Positions 1 to 14,345 are shown, counted from the stretch's first letter. The stretch: 64,000 nucleotides of DNA from Channa striata (GCA_033026295.1 CM065184.1:9427501-9491500); one strand, 5' to 3'. The notes: a model not told the origin generated them from the letters alone. Numbers and translations: made by a program.

Positions 1-1892
1 TAGTTACTGTCACTGTGTTGGTGGTTAATCATATTTACACCCAAGAGCAATGACAGCAACAGATGCTGTGATTAAGAAGAAACTGTCAAACACAGACGGA
101 CCCACAACCACAGAACATCAGCACAATGTACCTACAGACAAAGGTGCTCTAAGTATATGAGGATGTAATTTCAGCAGAATTATGTCCTTTTTCAGAACAA
201 ATATATGCAATGCATGAAATTCACATGCACAGCAGTATAAACTCAACTAGTTTATATGAGCAGGTTATACAAACAGAAAATAGTGAACTTAGTGGAAGTA
301 GAACTTCTACATGTCCTTACAATACACTGCAGCCAATAATTATAATAATGATAATAATAACAATAAAATAATTCACATTCATTTTTGGATCAGAAAAGTC
401 TTCATGTTATAGGACAGGATACTGCCATGAATAAGAAGCAGACACGCCATGGTGTCCTGCCTGTGATTCTTTTACAGCATTTCTTGATTCATCAATCTAT
501 TGCTGTGCTGACGAGATAATGTGTTGGCTTTGAGGGGATTTACACAAGTAGGTTTTGGGTTTTGCACTGATGCCCTGACAGGGGTTTCACTGTCGTGTGC
601 CGGCCTTGACTTCGAGCTGCCACTAATGCCATTTGCAGAGTGGGCGAAACACGGGCTGCAGTCTAATACCTTGGCATTAGCTGTCGAAACTGGGACTTGG
701 GGATTTGATAGCTCACTAAGCTAATATCTGTAGAGATAACAAATTATTGGCCGATCTCAAATGCTGTATGACTAACTGAAGTGGGGGTTTCCAAAACTTA
801 CTCAGATAATGTTTTGCTCCCTGTTATTACAAGCCAACGGATTCCTATTCCTTCATTTTCAAGAGTTTAGTGTATTTGGAAGAGGCAATAGGGAAGAAAT
901 GAAGGGAATAAGGAGCTCAGCGAGGTAAGAGGGGGCGACAAATATAAGGATGTCACGTTCCTCTATATTGGATCACAAGCCATACATCACAGAGGTTTTA
1001 TACTTAAAAAAACATTTGTTGAGATAATAAATGATATATTGATCACACAGTAAATTATAAAGCACTTTTACATTTGCAATTCAAAAGTTTTTCAGGAAAA
1101 AACAGGATGAGACAAAATTTCAGTGGAATTCAGATTCTGACACTGACACTCACTGGCACATCACACAAAGTGTGATTTTATGTAAAGTTTTTAAAATGAT
1201 AAAATACACAATTAGAACTTAATGATGTGGACGCCGCATCCTTTGATCATTTCTGACCGTCTTGATGAAACATTGCTTTAATTAAAACTACCCTTTGGTG
1301 TGGCACTGTTTAATGGCTAATAAAGGTTAAAGCTCTAACAATAAGTAAGTTAATTATCCAGACATGATTAACTGATTGAATTTAAAACACAATAAAATGT
1401 TAATAGAAGGAGCTGCCAATGGATTAGCTTCTTCTAAATATGTGCACCCTGATTTGTATTGTACAAAAATCATAGTATACATTCCACTTTTTTTCCTCAT
1501 GGGAACTTTTATATTTTACTAAAAAGCTCAGCAAGGTTATTATTTCTAAGGGCAGGAGGCAATGTATGTGCCAATTAGGACAGCTTTAAGCCATGTTTTA
1601 AGCCAAACAATTAACTTTATGAATATCCTCATAATTTCCTGTTGACTATCTACTATTTATGTATAATTTACTTGATCCTTTGCGCAGATCCCTTTTTCGA
1701 CCCCCGCTGTAAACTGATAGGAAACAGTTAATTTTTTTTATTTAATTGTATTCTGGTCCCCCCCATTTCTCTCCTTCCTTCTGCATGTATCGTCCTGTCG
1801 CTCTCTGCTTCTCTTTCCCTAGACTATGAGCAGTTTCATGTACTGCCCTCGACATGCTCAACCAAGCATTAACACTTCACTTTACATGTCAT

Positions 1893-1919
1893 ACACCCAC
1901 CCACCCACACACACACACG
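1893..1919 (+). repeat. (CCCA)n/(CA)n microsatellite
   Basis: Short CACCCACCCACCCA run passing into CA dinucleotides. Confidence 0.9.
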
Positions 1920-2016
1920 CATGCACATTCACACATACAAAATGCTAAATTTCCATCTAACTGACAAGCTGTCTGCTCCACTTTATCCTTTAAAGTACCT
2001 GTCAAGTCAACCCTAA

Positions 2017-2098
2017 CACACTCTCTCTCTCTCTCTCTCTCTATTTCCGTCTCTATCTCTCTCTCACACACACACATGCACGCACACACACACACACA
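2017..2098 (+). repeat. Compound (CT)n/(CA)n microsatellite
   Basis: (CT)11 at 2021-2042, an interrupted CT/CA mix, then CA repeats at 2066-2077 and 2084-2098. Confidence 0.9.
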
Positions 2099-4551
2099 GC
2101 TAGAGGACACCAGTTCACTAAATGTAGCTGCACACACACAGCTCCATGCTTTAATGGTGGCAGGATGGTGGGATTTGGGGAGCTGGGAGAACTCTCCCCC
2201 AATTATCCCTGAGGATACCAAGATGTGTGTGGATGTGAGAGAGTGCATGCACATGCTTATGGATGACTTTCAGCCTCTCACTTGGAGACCATTAGAGAAC
2301 CACTCAGTTGTAACAGATCGCTGTGGGAAGAGGCAGAGGAAGAAAGGTGAGAAAAGCGAGGGGTTAAAGAGGGAAATGGGCCTTTCTGCTGTGAAGAAAG
2401 AAAGCACGTTTGTCTGATTTGCAGGCAGACAACAAACCTGATTATAAGTTCCGGCCTGTTTGTGTGACAATGAGATCAACAGCGATTCTCCTCTATCATT
2501 CTTTCCAACTTTATAAGAAAAACCCTGGCATTTTGCAACACGCCTGAATCTGCTGAAGTGTAATCCTGCCACTGAGTGGTAGCAGTACGTGTGTATCTGC
2601 CAGCCAGAGTGCAGTGATAAGAGGCTTGAAACTAGGAAAATCCTGGGGAGATGATACATGAATACTGCCTCTGATTAGCAGTGCAGTGAGGGGGGGTTTC
2701 TCCGGTGTGTTTGTATGTGAGGCAGAGGCACATTCTGCCAAAAGAAATTGGTTTATAGACGATACCTACCATAATATATTTATTACAATAAATCCTGTCC
2801 GTATGCTATTCACACCCAGACAAACTCTGAATCTGCATCCGCAGTGAAGTCAAAGTTAATGTACAAACATGCATATGTATTTGCATTGTCTATTTACTTA
2901 TCATTTAGCAGCTTTAAGAAAGTATAGCACAGGTGTTACTAATAATAATGATGCCTGAAGATGAAGATTGTTAAACCATTAAATGCATTCTTCTTCACTT
3001 ATTTTTATGCACAGTGCAAATTCTGCATTAAAAGTGCCCAAGTGGAAACTGAAAAATGACCAGAAATATTAGTGTTTCATTTTCAGATGAGGTGTATTTA
3101 CTCACATCACGTTGTTCGCGTTATTTTTATTCAGTAGTCATCATGTTTTCCACATTTTCTTTCCTTTGAGGTTTGCTGGTGATGGTCTTTTAATTACATC
3201 ACCTGACTGTCTCATCTTCCTCTTCACCAGACTGGACAATTAGTTCCACCAGCTGTTTATCTCAAAGCACCTGTCTCCTAACATTCAAACGAAAGTAATA
3301 GTTATAAATTTGTATTAAAATACATTTTGCCAGTTTTTTCAAATCATGATGGTTCAAGTCTGCCTGACCATTTAGTATTGATGAGATTGATCTGTGCCTA
3401 ACACGTTGACACATCCCCAAGGCCACAGTCCTAATGCATTTCAGTCACAGCTCATTCACAAACATACAACCACAAAAACACAGATCATATAGTAAACAGG
3501 ACTGTATTCTCCTTTAAACAAAGACGTTTTCTATTTGTACTAGTTATGCTGTACTTTTGAGAAGCCGATAACAGTAAGTCTTCTGCAGCTGAACGTCTTA
3601 AGACTGACAGTGTAAAAGCATCTCTTTATAATTTAGCTGATAACTGACAGGTGTGTGTGCCAGTGTGCACGTGCGCTTTTGTTTTAATGTTTTAATGTGG
3701 GCTTATGTAAAACATGCATTTCTGTGCGTATGTGGGTGGCTCTCTAAAAGCTGAAAATAAGTATCCTGATGGATTTGTAAGTCCTGTATGTCATGCCGTA
3801 GCAACACCACACATCTCTGCTTTCGAGAGAGGGAGGTAAGAAGTGCTGATTGTCTCTGCAGTCTCTACCTCCCCGAAACCTTTTTTGCCTTGAGTTTCGG
3901 TTATTCCCATCAGCCTCTGAGGAGCTGTTTGGGCCAGAGTGTGGGAGATAATAGTGATAGTGCATCTTTATTTCCTGCTGTACACAGATAATGACCCCAT
4001 GCATCCCACTGTGCAATGATGCACAGGGGTAAACATGGGACTGCAAGTACACCAATAGAAATAGTATATTTTCTGTAATTATGACACTTTTTTTCCTCCT
4101 GCATGCACAGACAAACTCCCCAAGGTGTAGTTAAGAGTTATTATGATTTATTTTCTTCTTTGCTTGACATCAGTGACTTGGGTCAGACCCAATACAGCAG
4201 GGGCCTGGCTTATCATCATATTTGTTCCTACATGACATTAGCTGCAGGCCTATTTTATTACACTTGAGAGGCAAAGGGCCTTTGATGCAAATGAAGAACA
4301 TACTTAAACAGATGGGGACAGTATTTGGAATGACAGGAACGGTGTTTCCGAATTGTTCAGACATCATGGACCCGTCTTTGTGCACCCTACTTTGTAAAAA
4401 ATTACATTAGTGTCATGGTGTCACCTTGAAAGCTTGTTTACTGTCCAAGTGTTTTTGCAGAAGGAGCTATTAGAGCCGGCATTAATTAGTGTCACTCTGA
4501 GTTAATGTAGGAGGTTCTCAGGCAGTCCTTGGCTTGACTCCCAAAACAGGA

Positions 4552-4587
4552 GCACACACACACAAACACATACACACGAACACAAAA
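4552..4587 (+). repeat. Imperfect (CA)n microsatellite
   Basis: CA-rich run with single-base interruptions. Confidence 0.8.
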
Positions 4588-6810
4588 ACTGCTGTGTTCA
4601 CATGTGCAAGCTCAGTGGATTGAGATGTGAATCCTTCCTGGCACTTGTGATAAAATAACAACGAACCTGTTCACAATCGCCAATCCAGCATTTTATTTTA
4701 TTTATATCATCCATTCATGTTAAACTGTTATTTTACTTCTGTACATTTTTTTGAAACATTTATTTTTAAGAGGGCAGTTTAATTCTAATGAGCTTCTTCC
4801 GTATAAAAAAAAGTTGACATTGTATCTCCTCAGAAGATCCTGTTAGCATCTAACCCAGACTGTACCCATATGGGAGTGGTAAATACTTTTTTGGTGGAAT
4901 GTACAGAAAAATATGACTCTGGGTATTAACAGAGACCTTTACCAGCAGGACTAGAGAACAGATGTCATGCTTCTCTTACTGTAATAAACTGTTGTATTTC
5001 CGAACTTATGAACTTTTATTTAAGCATCATATGAAACAAAACACGTTTCCATAAAGTTTAGACAAATTGACAAGTCAAATTAGGAAAGAAAAAAAACATC
5101 AATAAAGGTAAACAACAAAACAGCAACTCTTAAACCCAGTGTCTCTAGACAATGGGTTACCTTGGTTCAGCGGGATGGAGTATGAATGAGTGGAGGTGTG
5201 TAAGTCCAAATCCTAGTCAGGCTTTCAGGGGACAAGATAGTCATCAAAGCACAAACTTTTAACAAGACAAACCAAAATGAACAAAACTCCTTCACTGAGC
5301 AGCACACATCAAGCGTTCTAGAGTTGTTAGGAGTAAAAACTCAGAAGAACCACAGGGTTTGCTGCTCTACCCCCAAAGGTACAATAACGTCACTTGTGAT
5401 ATTAATAATATTAATAAATATAACAATGATAATAGTTAAACACTTTTCTTCAGAGAAGGCTGATTATCATTATGTTTTTTGAAAGTTAATATAAGACCTT
5501 AGCAAAGCAAAGCAACATCTAAAACTTTTACTTCTACAATGTTGAATTTAGTGGGCACTGAGTGTGTGGTCATGAAAAAATAATCCTAACTGTATAAATG
5601 TGTGTAAGCTGTGAACTATTTTAATGTTTGATGCAACAACCAAAAGGCAAAACTGCCTGTGTATAACTCACAAACACACATTTGTCTAAATGGTCTCCAT
5701 GCAGCTTGCAGCAGGTTAGAAACCAACAAGAACTGCAAAGAATTCTAACAACACAGGTATAATTGCAGGGCAGAGGAACAGAAGCTGTGGTCTTCCAAAC
5801 AACCGCGGAGAGCTTTGTTGTGGTTTTATGTAATGCCTGCTAAACCCTTTTTTCAATCTGAAAACCAGACCTCTGAAAAAACTATGTAAAAAAATGATTT
5901 TTTTCTTACAAACACTGACTTTGAAACAAGCAGACAAGCAAACAAAAGTAATACTGCAACAAGTTCTTTTTGGAGGCTGTAACTGTCATGTTATTGCTTA
6001 AATTTAATTTAAAATGTTTTACACAACGTATTGCTGGGGAACAAATTTATAAAGTAATATTTATAATAACATATTATTACAGCATTAAGTACATGTTGCT
6101 GTGGAACATATTGCAATTATGTTCCACTGGGGGAACAAGTCATTTTATGCTAAAATAATTCTTCATTTTACAATATTAAGTAACTATTAATTCACATTTA
6201 GTTTTATTTTTAATGAAATTAGATTATGGCTCGAATAAATGTTTGTATTTTGTAACAAAAGTTGATTTGGTTGCACGGTAGCTGTGGTTTTCCCTGGTTT
6301 TCCCTGTTATCTTACAGTGAATGGTCAGAGGTCAAATGTCACTGCTGTCTGATTGACTGAGTAACAGTGACGTGATTGGCTGATACACAGGTAGAAAAGC
6401 TTCTTACATAGTGCTCATTTTATTGTGAGGTCAATGATTAGATGTTTATTAATTTGTTGGGAATTCCACTGTTATATTGTACTTAATTTGTAACTACAAG
6501 AAAGCTATGGTCCAAAATTAGTTATTCTCATATACAACTGGGCGAAAAAGTTTGATTTCAATTTTAAAATAAATATTTTTTTTCATTAACATAATAATTA
6601 ATAGTATACAGTGTTATACACTCCTTCATCATTTTTGATACATTTTTGAAACAATATTTGTACAAGCTGAACGGGCATTATTTTTATGTTGGTTTTAGGT
6701 TAACTTTGCATTCCCTTATTCCCCTGTGCCATTTTAATATAAAGATGATTAAATGTAACCCTAAATTGAAAATACTGTAATAATAATGCACATTCTGCTA
6801 GTACTGATGA

Positions 6811-7018
6811 TTCTCTCCCCTTTGAGTTTGCATGTTCTCTCTGTGCTTGAGTGGGTTTCTGAGTTGGTTGAGTTAGGTTAACTGGTGATCCTCGGTTGCC
6901 TGTAAATCTGTGTGTGACTGGTTGCCCGACTGTGTTTGTCTCTGTGTTAAACCTTTGACAGACTGAGGACTTGTCCAGGGTCCACCCTGTCTCTTCCCCA
7001 GTGATTGTTGAGACAGTG
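6811..7018 (-). repeat. Teleost interspersed repeat, 'CCATCCATCCATTATCT' family, minus orientation
   Basis: The plus strand shows 'GAGTTTGCATGTTCTCTCTGTG', 'GAGTTAGGTTAACTGGTGATCC', 'GTGTTAAACCTTTGACAGACTGAGGACTTGTCCAGGGTCCACCCTGTCTC', which is the reverse complement of the family also seen at 25016-25330. The usual 'CCTCCCACAGTCCAAAGACATGCA' segment is missing, an internal deletion. The ORF on the minus strand here (6700-7089) is a by-product of this repeat. Confidence 0.7.
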
Positions 7019-8379
7019 TGAATAGAGATGCAACCACATTTCAGGGACGTTACCTCAAAGTATGAATATTCTGGACAACTGTAAATCAAGGTTTGCCTTT
7101 CATTAGATGACGTTGAATTATTCAGTTCCCGCCTCCCTCCAGCTGATAGCTTCTCTGCTTTAGCTTTGCATTGCTACTTCGGAGCTGGGCTGCCTTCACT
7201 CTGCAGCTGTGATTTAAAAGCCAGTAGTAACCTTGGAAAATAATTGGGTTATTTTTCAGTGTGCCAAAGAAAGTGAATTGTAATAATCTTCTTCAGCTCA
7301 CAAATTCACTCCATTATTTTCACTCACTCTGCAGATTAATCAAAACACAACCTAGACTCATGCACAGATACTCACACTGACAACCATACTCAAGGGGGCA
7401 CAGATGGGGAAGAGGACGACCCTTTTCAGGAGAAATATTAGCAAAAAAAGAAATAATGGACCTTTGCAACGTATCCTAAGGACTGAAATAATTTATATCA
7501 GCACTACGGTAGAATATTTTACAAATTAATCCCCCCATTCAGCTTCAGTGAGCTGACAAATGAAACTGCTTCTTGAGTTGGCTTTGGGCATGTCCTGCAG
7601 CTTGTTTAGCATGCCGCCCTGAGCTTGCTTACTGCTCTGAAAACCATGTTGTGTTTGTCTCTTGGGGCTCAGCCTGTGTCCTTCAGTTGGTTGTAGTCAG
7701 ACCGGGTGGGGTGAAGCTGCCACCGTGGAGAGCCGGGTGAGCTCCTGGCTGCTATTAAAGTTCAGTGTTCCAGCGAGCAGACATGGAGAATGGTCACAGA
7801 ATAATGTATGAAGGGCTTCTCAGCCGCAGGTTAAAGTGCTGCAGAACGCGGCAGAGTGAGAGCGTTTGAGAAAGTGTGCGTGGGTTTGGTGAGCATGATG
7901 AATGCGCACAGAGTAGGAATGAAATGGCAAAGTCTTTGTATTTTTAAAACTGGAATCGGTGGCTGATCATGGATTTTTGTTTTTTTGTTTTCATTTTTCT
8001 TTTCAGTTTTCAGGAATCACTTAGAAAACTGAGTTGGGGTCAAACTGACAGAAACTGTACATCTGTGCACTCATACTTTGAATGAATTTCGTGTTGTATT
8101 TAAATTAGGTCCATGTCTTCGCTTGATTTTGGCTTATAATTTTTATAAACAAATAATCCCTCTGCATCACTGGTTGTCTTATCATATCCATCCCCTGTGT
8201 CGTTATCCTTTCCCCTGTGTGATCAACAGTATTCCCCACTGCTCTCTGATATTCATTAATCAGCTCTAAACATCTGGGGAAATTATGAACATAATTTGCT
8301 GTAATCAATTACTCTGTGGATATGTTATATAACATATAAACTGAATTTATATTTTTAGAGGCAATATGATTGGAAGAAT

Positions 8380-8412
8380 GCACACACATACACACTCACA
8401 CACACACACACA
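8380..8412 (+). repeat. (CA)n microsatellite
   Basis: CA repeats interrupted by TA and TC steps. Confidence 0.9.
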
Positions 8413-11400
8413 GAGCTAATAGAAAAGGAAGCAGATGAGTATAAAAGGAGAACAGTTGGAGAACCTTAGCACAGAGAGGCAGCATGTGGCACCGTGTTAA
8501 TGTGTCTGATGAAAATCAATTAACAGAAATTTCTATGCAAGCAAGTACTATTAGAATTCAATACATGCGCCCCAGAGTTTTTACAGTTAGCAATTTGGAA
8601 TCATTTGGGCAGCAAAAACTGCTATCTTGCTGTTTACCATGTTTTCTGAACAAGTTTTCAAAGTTTGGAATTTCAGTGACAAAGGAATCAAAGCATTTCA
8701 TAGATTTTAAATTGCAGAAGTTTGAAACATAAAAAAAAAAAGATTTTTCTCATACTATGAATCATGTTCCTCAGTCTGCAGGTAGACCAGATACAGTTTT
8801 TGCCCTTTTCTTAATCACATTTTCCAAAATGTTGACGCAGTAAAAAACAAACAGATGTACAATACATTAACAACCAGTCTGCAATACACCAATGTAGAAA
8901 AATAACATTTATTTTTAATAATGCATTTTTTACACAAGTAAACAAACAAGAATTCTTCCTGCCAAATATAACAGTACACAACATTTTCTAGTGACTTAAC
9001 TAGCGTTTCTCTAACAACTAATACAATCCCAATGCCGGCTCGTAAAGCACCTCCTTGTGACATTAAGCCTGTCTGCAGGATCCACAGGCCAACAACAACC
9101 TTCTAATGCACTTGACATCCTTATTCACGAAGCATTTTTACCTTACCGCTAAAAATACTTCTCCCCGGCTTTCTCAAAGCAGCAACAGAAAAGTTGCCAG
9201 TAGTCAGGAGGAGTTTCACTAAGAAACTCACAGGGCAGCTTTTAGGGAAAAGCAAATACAGCTGTGTCCTTTTACTGTTTGCTGGTAATAGGTGTTTTTA
9301 ACTGGCTGCTGGAGAAACCATTGTTAGAATAATTACTAGTGCCTGTCAATCTTCAAATAAAATACAATATGCAGACAATAAGGAAGAATGGATATTTTAT
9401 GGATTGGTGTAATGATTTTAAAAAGTGCTCTTATAATTGCGGAAGACATGCAGGCTTTGTGATGGATTAAGACATTTATTGCTCAGCAATTGTGGACAAC
9501 CTTTTATGCGTTGTAGTAAGGATTTGTTTTATCCTCACCGAACCTCCCATCCGCCCCTTTGGAGAATTTTTTTTCTGCTTCAGTGCTTGGAGAATAGCTT
9601 TTAGAGATGCTTTTAAAATCTCGAGTGAAAAGCACATTACTTTCAGAATTTGTTACAAAATTGGCCAATTAGGACCACCTTGTAACTTCAGATGGCTTTG
9701 TGAATATGGCCCCTGTTCATGATTATTTCATGTTCTCTTATTTGGAGTCATGCATAATGCATAACATGTCATATGTCGGAAAGTTTGCCACTTTGCGTGT
9801 GCGAGGGAGTGTGTGGATTCTTGTAAGTTAGTGTGATGAGTACACTGTTATGTCTATGGAGGAAGAGGACAGATTTGAGCTGTGAAGGAGATATTCTTAT
9901 GGATGGAAGGAAGTAAGCCACTAAAACCTCCGTTTTAAGCCTTGTAAGTTTTGAAGCTGAGAACACAAAGAAAGGCACAAAAGGCCGTGCACGTGTCAGT
10001 GGAGGCAATAGACGCGTGTGTGGGTTTAATAATGTAACAGCTCACCCCTCTTTCCTCCTTTGTGTTTTAGGGATTAGGCAAACTTCCAGAAAGCCTAGTC
10101 ACGAACCCAGACTGTATTGTGTGCTACACATGCATTGAAGGGAGACAGTGCTGCACACACACAAACACACGCACCTTTCACACTTCAAAAATGCATATTT
10201 AGCAGCTGCGGTGGCTTTGCTTGCAGAACTTTTACTCACTCCTACCAGTGATGTAGAACACAGTGGCTTAGTTAACCAGCCGCTTTAGATGTAACAGAGA
10301 TTTGGAGCATGTGAATATAAAAACACATGCAAGTGACGTAAATACAGTTTACATTAAGCTGCTGTCAGCTATACTGAAGAACTGTTGACTCATAATGGAA
10401 CGTGGACAAAGTAAAGTATTCATGTTTTTACACTAATGTTTGATTGTGCTGTGCTGATCAATAAGTATGGTAAATAAAATTCAAGGTGTGTTTATATTTT
10501 TATTAATATTTTTTAAATCACAGATAAACGTAATTGCATAAAAGTAATGTGAAGCAAGTAAGTGGAAGTACAGGTGAGTAGAAGTATGAAGCAGGTAGGT
10601 AATTGTTGCATGAAATGGATGTTGCCTGACTTAAATAAGGAAATACAAAAATGAAAAAGAAAACTGATTTATCCCATTAAATGTTTTGTGTTTTGTCCAC
10701 TTCAACATATATTAATATTGAACGGCTGTTGCATGCGTGTTTTGTGGTTTTGTGCCAGCAGTTGTGTGCAGGGCTAATGAGAATCGGCCGTACGTCCCTT
10801 CCAGTCACACACAGAACTCTGATCTACCGCTGATGACTAACATGGCTCCACAGGAAAACCATGTTTCATCATGTGCACCATCACTGATGCGATGGTTTAA
10901 TATAAAGCAGTGTGTTGCTGCTTCATGATCTGCTTTTCTCAATGCCACTTGTCTTTTGAGAACTTAAATTGTCACCAAACCGTGGTGCTGTGAACCAAAC
11001 ATACCATCATTGTGTGTCCAAAACAACCAATTCCACCAATTCCAGGGTCAGCTATTTAATCCTTTTCTAGTTTATTATGTCCTAAAAATGCCATGCTTGA
11101 TCTCAGTAATGGTAAACTGTCCATTTGGCTTTCTGACTGCTTGTCACGTGTTTCCTGTCTGAGAGTCGTGGAAGGAACGACCACAGGCTCATCCTGACTC
11201 TGCTCTCTCTCTAGGAACATCTACATTTTCATGCACGTGTGTATGTGCACGTGCTTGTGTTTGAGATGTAGAGTGCGATCCTGCACGACATCTATGTTAA
11301 TTTCCATGTTTCCTTGGGGGTAGCACAGGACATTATGTGATGCACATACATCAGGGGCCCTGACAGGGCAGTTTATTTGCTCGTAATGTGTTGCATTCTG

Positions 11401-12260
11401 TCTTCTTGGCAGACCCAAGGCTGTAGCACAGCTGGCTGCATTTATTGTCTGTCCAGGCGCACTCAGGTTCACATTATTACAGCAGCAGTCCGGGTGCTCC
11501 ATCTTGTTTATTGCTGCTGTTGTATGAATTTCTGATAACTGTGTTCCTGTGATTTCATAATTTGACTTGAATTGAAGGTTTAAAAGCTCCTTTATGGGTT
11601 CAGAAACTTTCAGAGGCCTCAAAACTAATTCAAACTCCATTTTATGATAAAATTGCTCTGTCACCAGTGTGAGTTTTCGTCAATGCTGAAACTGAGATTT
11701 AATGATGATAGCATTATATAGATGGCAAGCTGCTGTTGTTGTGACAGGGAATTAGAGATTGGAATAGTATACAGTAAGTATTTCAATATTTTATCCTTTT
11801 TTATTTAGGCTGTTCCACTCTAATAGTTGTGTCGTTAATCTCCCAAGAATTACCCTCATCTCCATTTGGGGCAGAGAGCAACATTTGAATTCTGTTATGA
11901 AAGTGAGGGGGATGGAATAGAGGAGGGGAAGGCTGGCATTTGGTGCCATTTTCTGTTTTTTGGAGAGGCAAGATTTAATGTGAATATATCATATTACTGA
12001 TGAATCATCCTGGCAGCTCCTCTAATTAACAGTATGTCAGTGCATACATATAGCACAGCCTGTCTTGTCATAGTAGGTGTTTGATGGTAGATGGTTTTAT
12101 GACACGTTGTTGTGACAACCCTTATCCTCGTTCTCCTCATCGGCCGGATGCTTATCGATCTCTCTGATTCCCCTTGAAATTAAAATCCCACAAGGAACTC
12201 CTCTGGTGATTGATCATCATACACAATGAGACTGTGGGTGGATAGACAGGGATTTAGAGT

Positions 12261-12261
<1 letters not shown>

Positions 12262-12297
<36 letters not shown>
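12262..12297 (+). repeat. (CA)n microsatellite
   Basis: About 14 perfect CA units after a short imperfect start, followed by TATATATC. Confidence 0.95.
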
Positions 12298-12302
<5 letters not shown>

Positions 12303-13667
12303 CACTTTGATTAATGCGTTTGCATCCAAGTATGTGTGAACGAATGTGAGGAAATCTCACAGTATGTGGACGTCAATTTCTATTGGCTCCTTGCACTTTT
12401 TCTCTTCCAGAGATGCTGGGTCATTATAATGGTCCAAATGTGAACAGGATGACACTGATTTCATTCTCTTAGTTGCTTAATTGGACTCGTTCACCATAAT
12501 CTTTGTTTATGTCATCGCTTGTGTCTTTATCTCTTCACCTCTGTGATTCATCACTGAGTGAAAAATACAACTTACCTTAACTCTGAAAGCAAACTAAAAA
12601 CCAACAACTGAAAATACACTCTTCAATATTCTTGCAGTCTTCTCAGTGTTAACTGTTATGTCTAAGAGGTTAAATCTCTCAGCTTTGTCCCCGGCTATTA
12701 CACTCTTGCTGTTGAGGACCTGCTTTACTTTACCTGGACCAGCACACAAAACAAGCAAGTCTTGTGCTGAAGGAGGGGATTTATGGAGGAGAGAAAAAGC
12801 AATCAATGGCCAGACACAGAGACGGGAAACGCAGGGAGCGAGTGGGGGGTGGGTGGGGGTCTGCCTCCAACAGCCTGGGAAAAAGGCAGAGGGAAGTGAT
12901 ACAGATAGAGAGAAGATGTTTAATTTGGCACAGTGATCCGCAGACACACTTAATCTTCTTCAATTTGTGAGGAAGGTGAAAGCAGGGGGACAGAGGGTGT
13001 GAGGGGTTGGCGGGGCCAGGTGAAGATCCACAAATCTCCCACAGCTGACCACTGAGAGCCCAGTGTGTACTACTGACGGACTCATTAAACTGAATTCTTA
13101 ACTACTTTGCTGTCCTGTTACTGCCACTCATAAATTAATCTTTAATAAACTATAATATTATAAAATATTTTCTTTTACAAAAGTCCATGTTGCTTAATCG
13201 CAGTGGAACTCCAGTAAAACAGTAAAATTGGTGAATTCAGAGGCTGACACCTAAACAACAAAGTTTAATGATGTAGAGGAAGATGTTTTGATGTGTAGTT
13301 CGTACTGGGTGATGAAAACAATATCAAACAATATTTGCTGGGACAGCAAATGACAGAAATGCCACAGCAACCTTTGAGTAGCATTTATTAGACTAAAAAT
13401 GAATAAATTATTTTCATATGCAGATTAAGTGATGTCAGATAGCTTTAGTTGTGATCTGAGTATTTAGGTATTATTTAATAACTGGTGGCAATTTTCTGTT
13501 GTGAAAAAGTTTTGTTAAATTCAGGCTGGTTGGAAATTACTAATTAATAACAATGGTGTTTTAATACAGATATATGTCACAGGGATAATTAAAATCAGCA
13601 CACTGCTGTCATTAAAGGATTAAATGGATTATTTCTACATTTCTTTAAGGATTTTAAAATACTGACA

Positions 13668-14345
13668 TACACCAATCAACCACAACATTAACTTGAATCA
13701 CTTCTACTTTTACCAGACTCTTATTTTTCTACTTCATTAAACAATGTGTTCACTTTTATAATCTCTGCCTTGCTAGTACTTGGTTAGAACCCCTTTCACT
13801 TTCAGAGCTGCCACAGATTCAACACAGTGCTGAAAAAAAAACACAGTGCTGTTACACCACTAGCAGCCTGAACCATTGTAGGATCGATCCAGGCTTTCGT
13901 GTTGTTTAGGTTTTTCCAACCTTCTTTGTCCAATCTTGTTGAGCCCTTGTGAACCCTAGCCTCTGTTTCTAAGTTGACAGGAATGGCACCTGTCGTCTGC
14001 TGATATTGCCCAGCTGTTACAAGGTATGAAATGTTTGCTCAGAAATACATTCTGCATAACATTTGTTGCAGCAAATGGTTATTTGAGTATCTGTTCTCTT
14101 ATTATAAGCTTATACCAGTTTGGCCATTCTCCTCTGACCTCTGGCCTCAGCATTTCCATACAAAGAACTGCCACTCACTGGTTATTGTTTCTTTTTAAAC
14201 CATTCCCTGTAAACCCTGTAAGAGCGGTTATGCGTTATAATTCCAATAGATCAGCAGTTTCTGAAATACTTCGACCAGCCCACCAACATGCATGCCACAC
14301 TCAAAGTCAAATAAATTACCTTTCTTCTAAATCCCCTTTTCTTGT
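13668..14345 (-). mobile_element. Degraded, internally deleted Tc1/mariner-like transposon with transposase remnants
   Basis: Read on the minus strand, this is a fossil of a Tc1-like element abundant in teleosts. The left end near 13670-13690 (ACACCAATCAACCACAACATTA) resembles the terminal repeat of such elements. 13790-13842 reads on the minus strand as QHCVESVAALKVKG, the usual C-terminal end of this transposase family. 13850-13995 retains the segment preceding the first catalytic Asp. 14060-14335 retains the N-terminal helix-turn-helix region. The central part with most of the DDE catalytic domain is missing between about 13842 and 13850, and stops and frameshifts interrupt the rest. It cannot encode an active transposase. 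The right terminus is not clear. The family call comes from remembered consensus, not from a search. Confidence 0.75.

Larger units (their letters stand above)
1..6810. other. Gene-poor flank, left part
   Basis: AT-rich sequence with no coding exon I can support on either strand. It holds the microsatellites listed at 1893, 2017 and 4552, an AT-rich trinucleotide-like run (ATAATAATG...) near 337-370, and a perfect 10-bp hairpin at 6101-6127. The open frames here are 60-130 codons, without recognisable domains or a splice-site frame. Confidence 0.7.
7019..13667. other. Gene-poor flank between the repeat at 6811 and the Tc1-like fossil
   Basis: No supported gene. Two microsatellites (8380, 12262). 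The minus strand at 11221-11664 carries one of the longest open frames of the window, but it starts without a good ATG context, ends inside a CA-biased run (HKHVHIHT) and has no recognisable domain. Confidence 0.65.

Noticed and set aside
5160..5230. tRNA-like B-box phrase (AAGTCCAAATCCTAGTC) near 5205
   Set aside because: No matching A box, acceptor stem or cloverleaf can be formed around it.
6700..7089. 129-codon minus-strand frame
   Set aside because: Produced by the interspersed repeat at 6811-7018.
11221..11664. 147-codon minus-strand open frame
   Set aside because: It starts at GTG (first ATG about 11640), ends in a CA-derived His/Val run, and matches no family I know; length is within chance for 64 kb in six frames.
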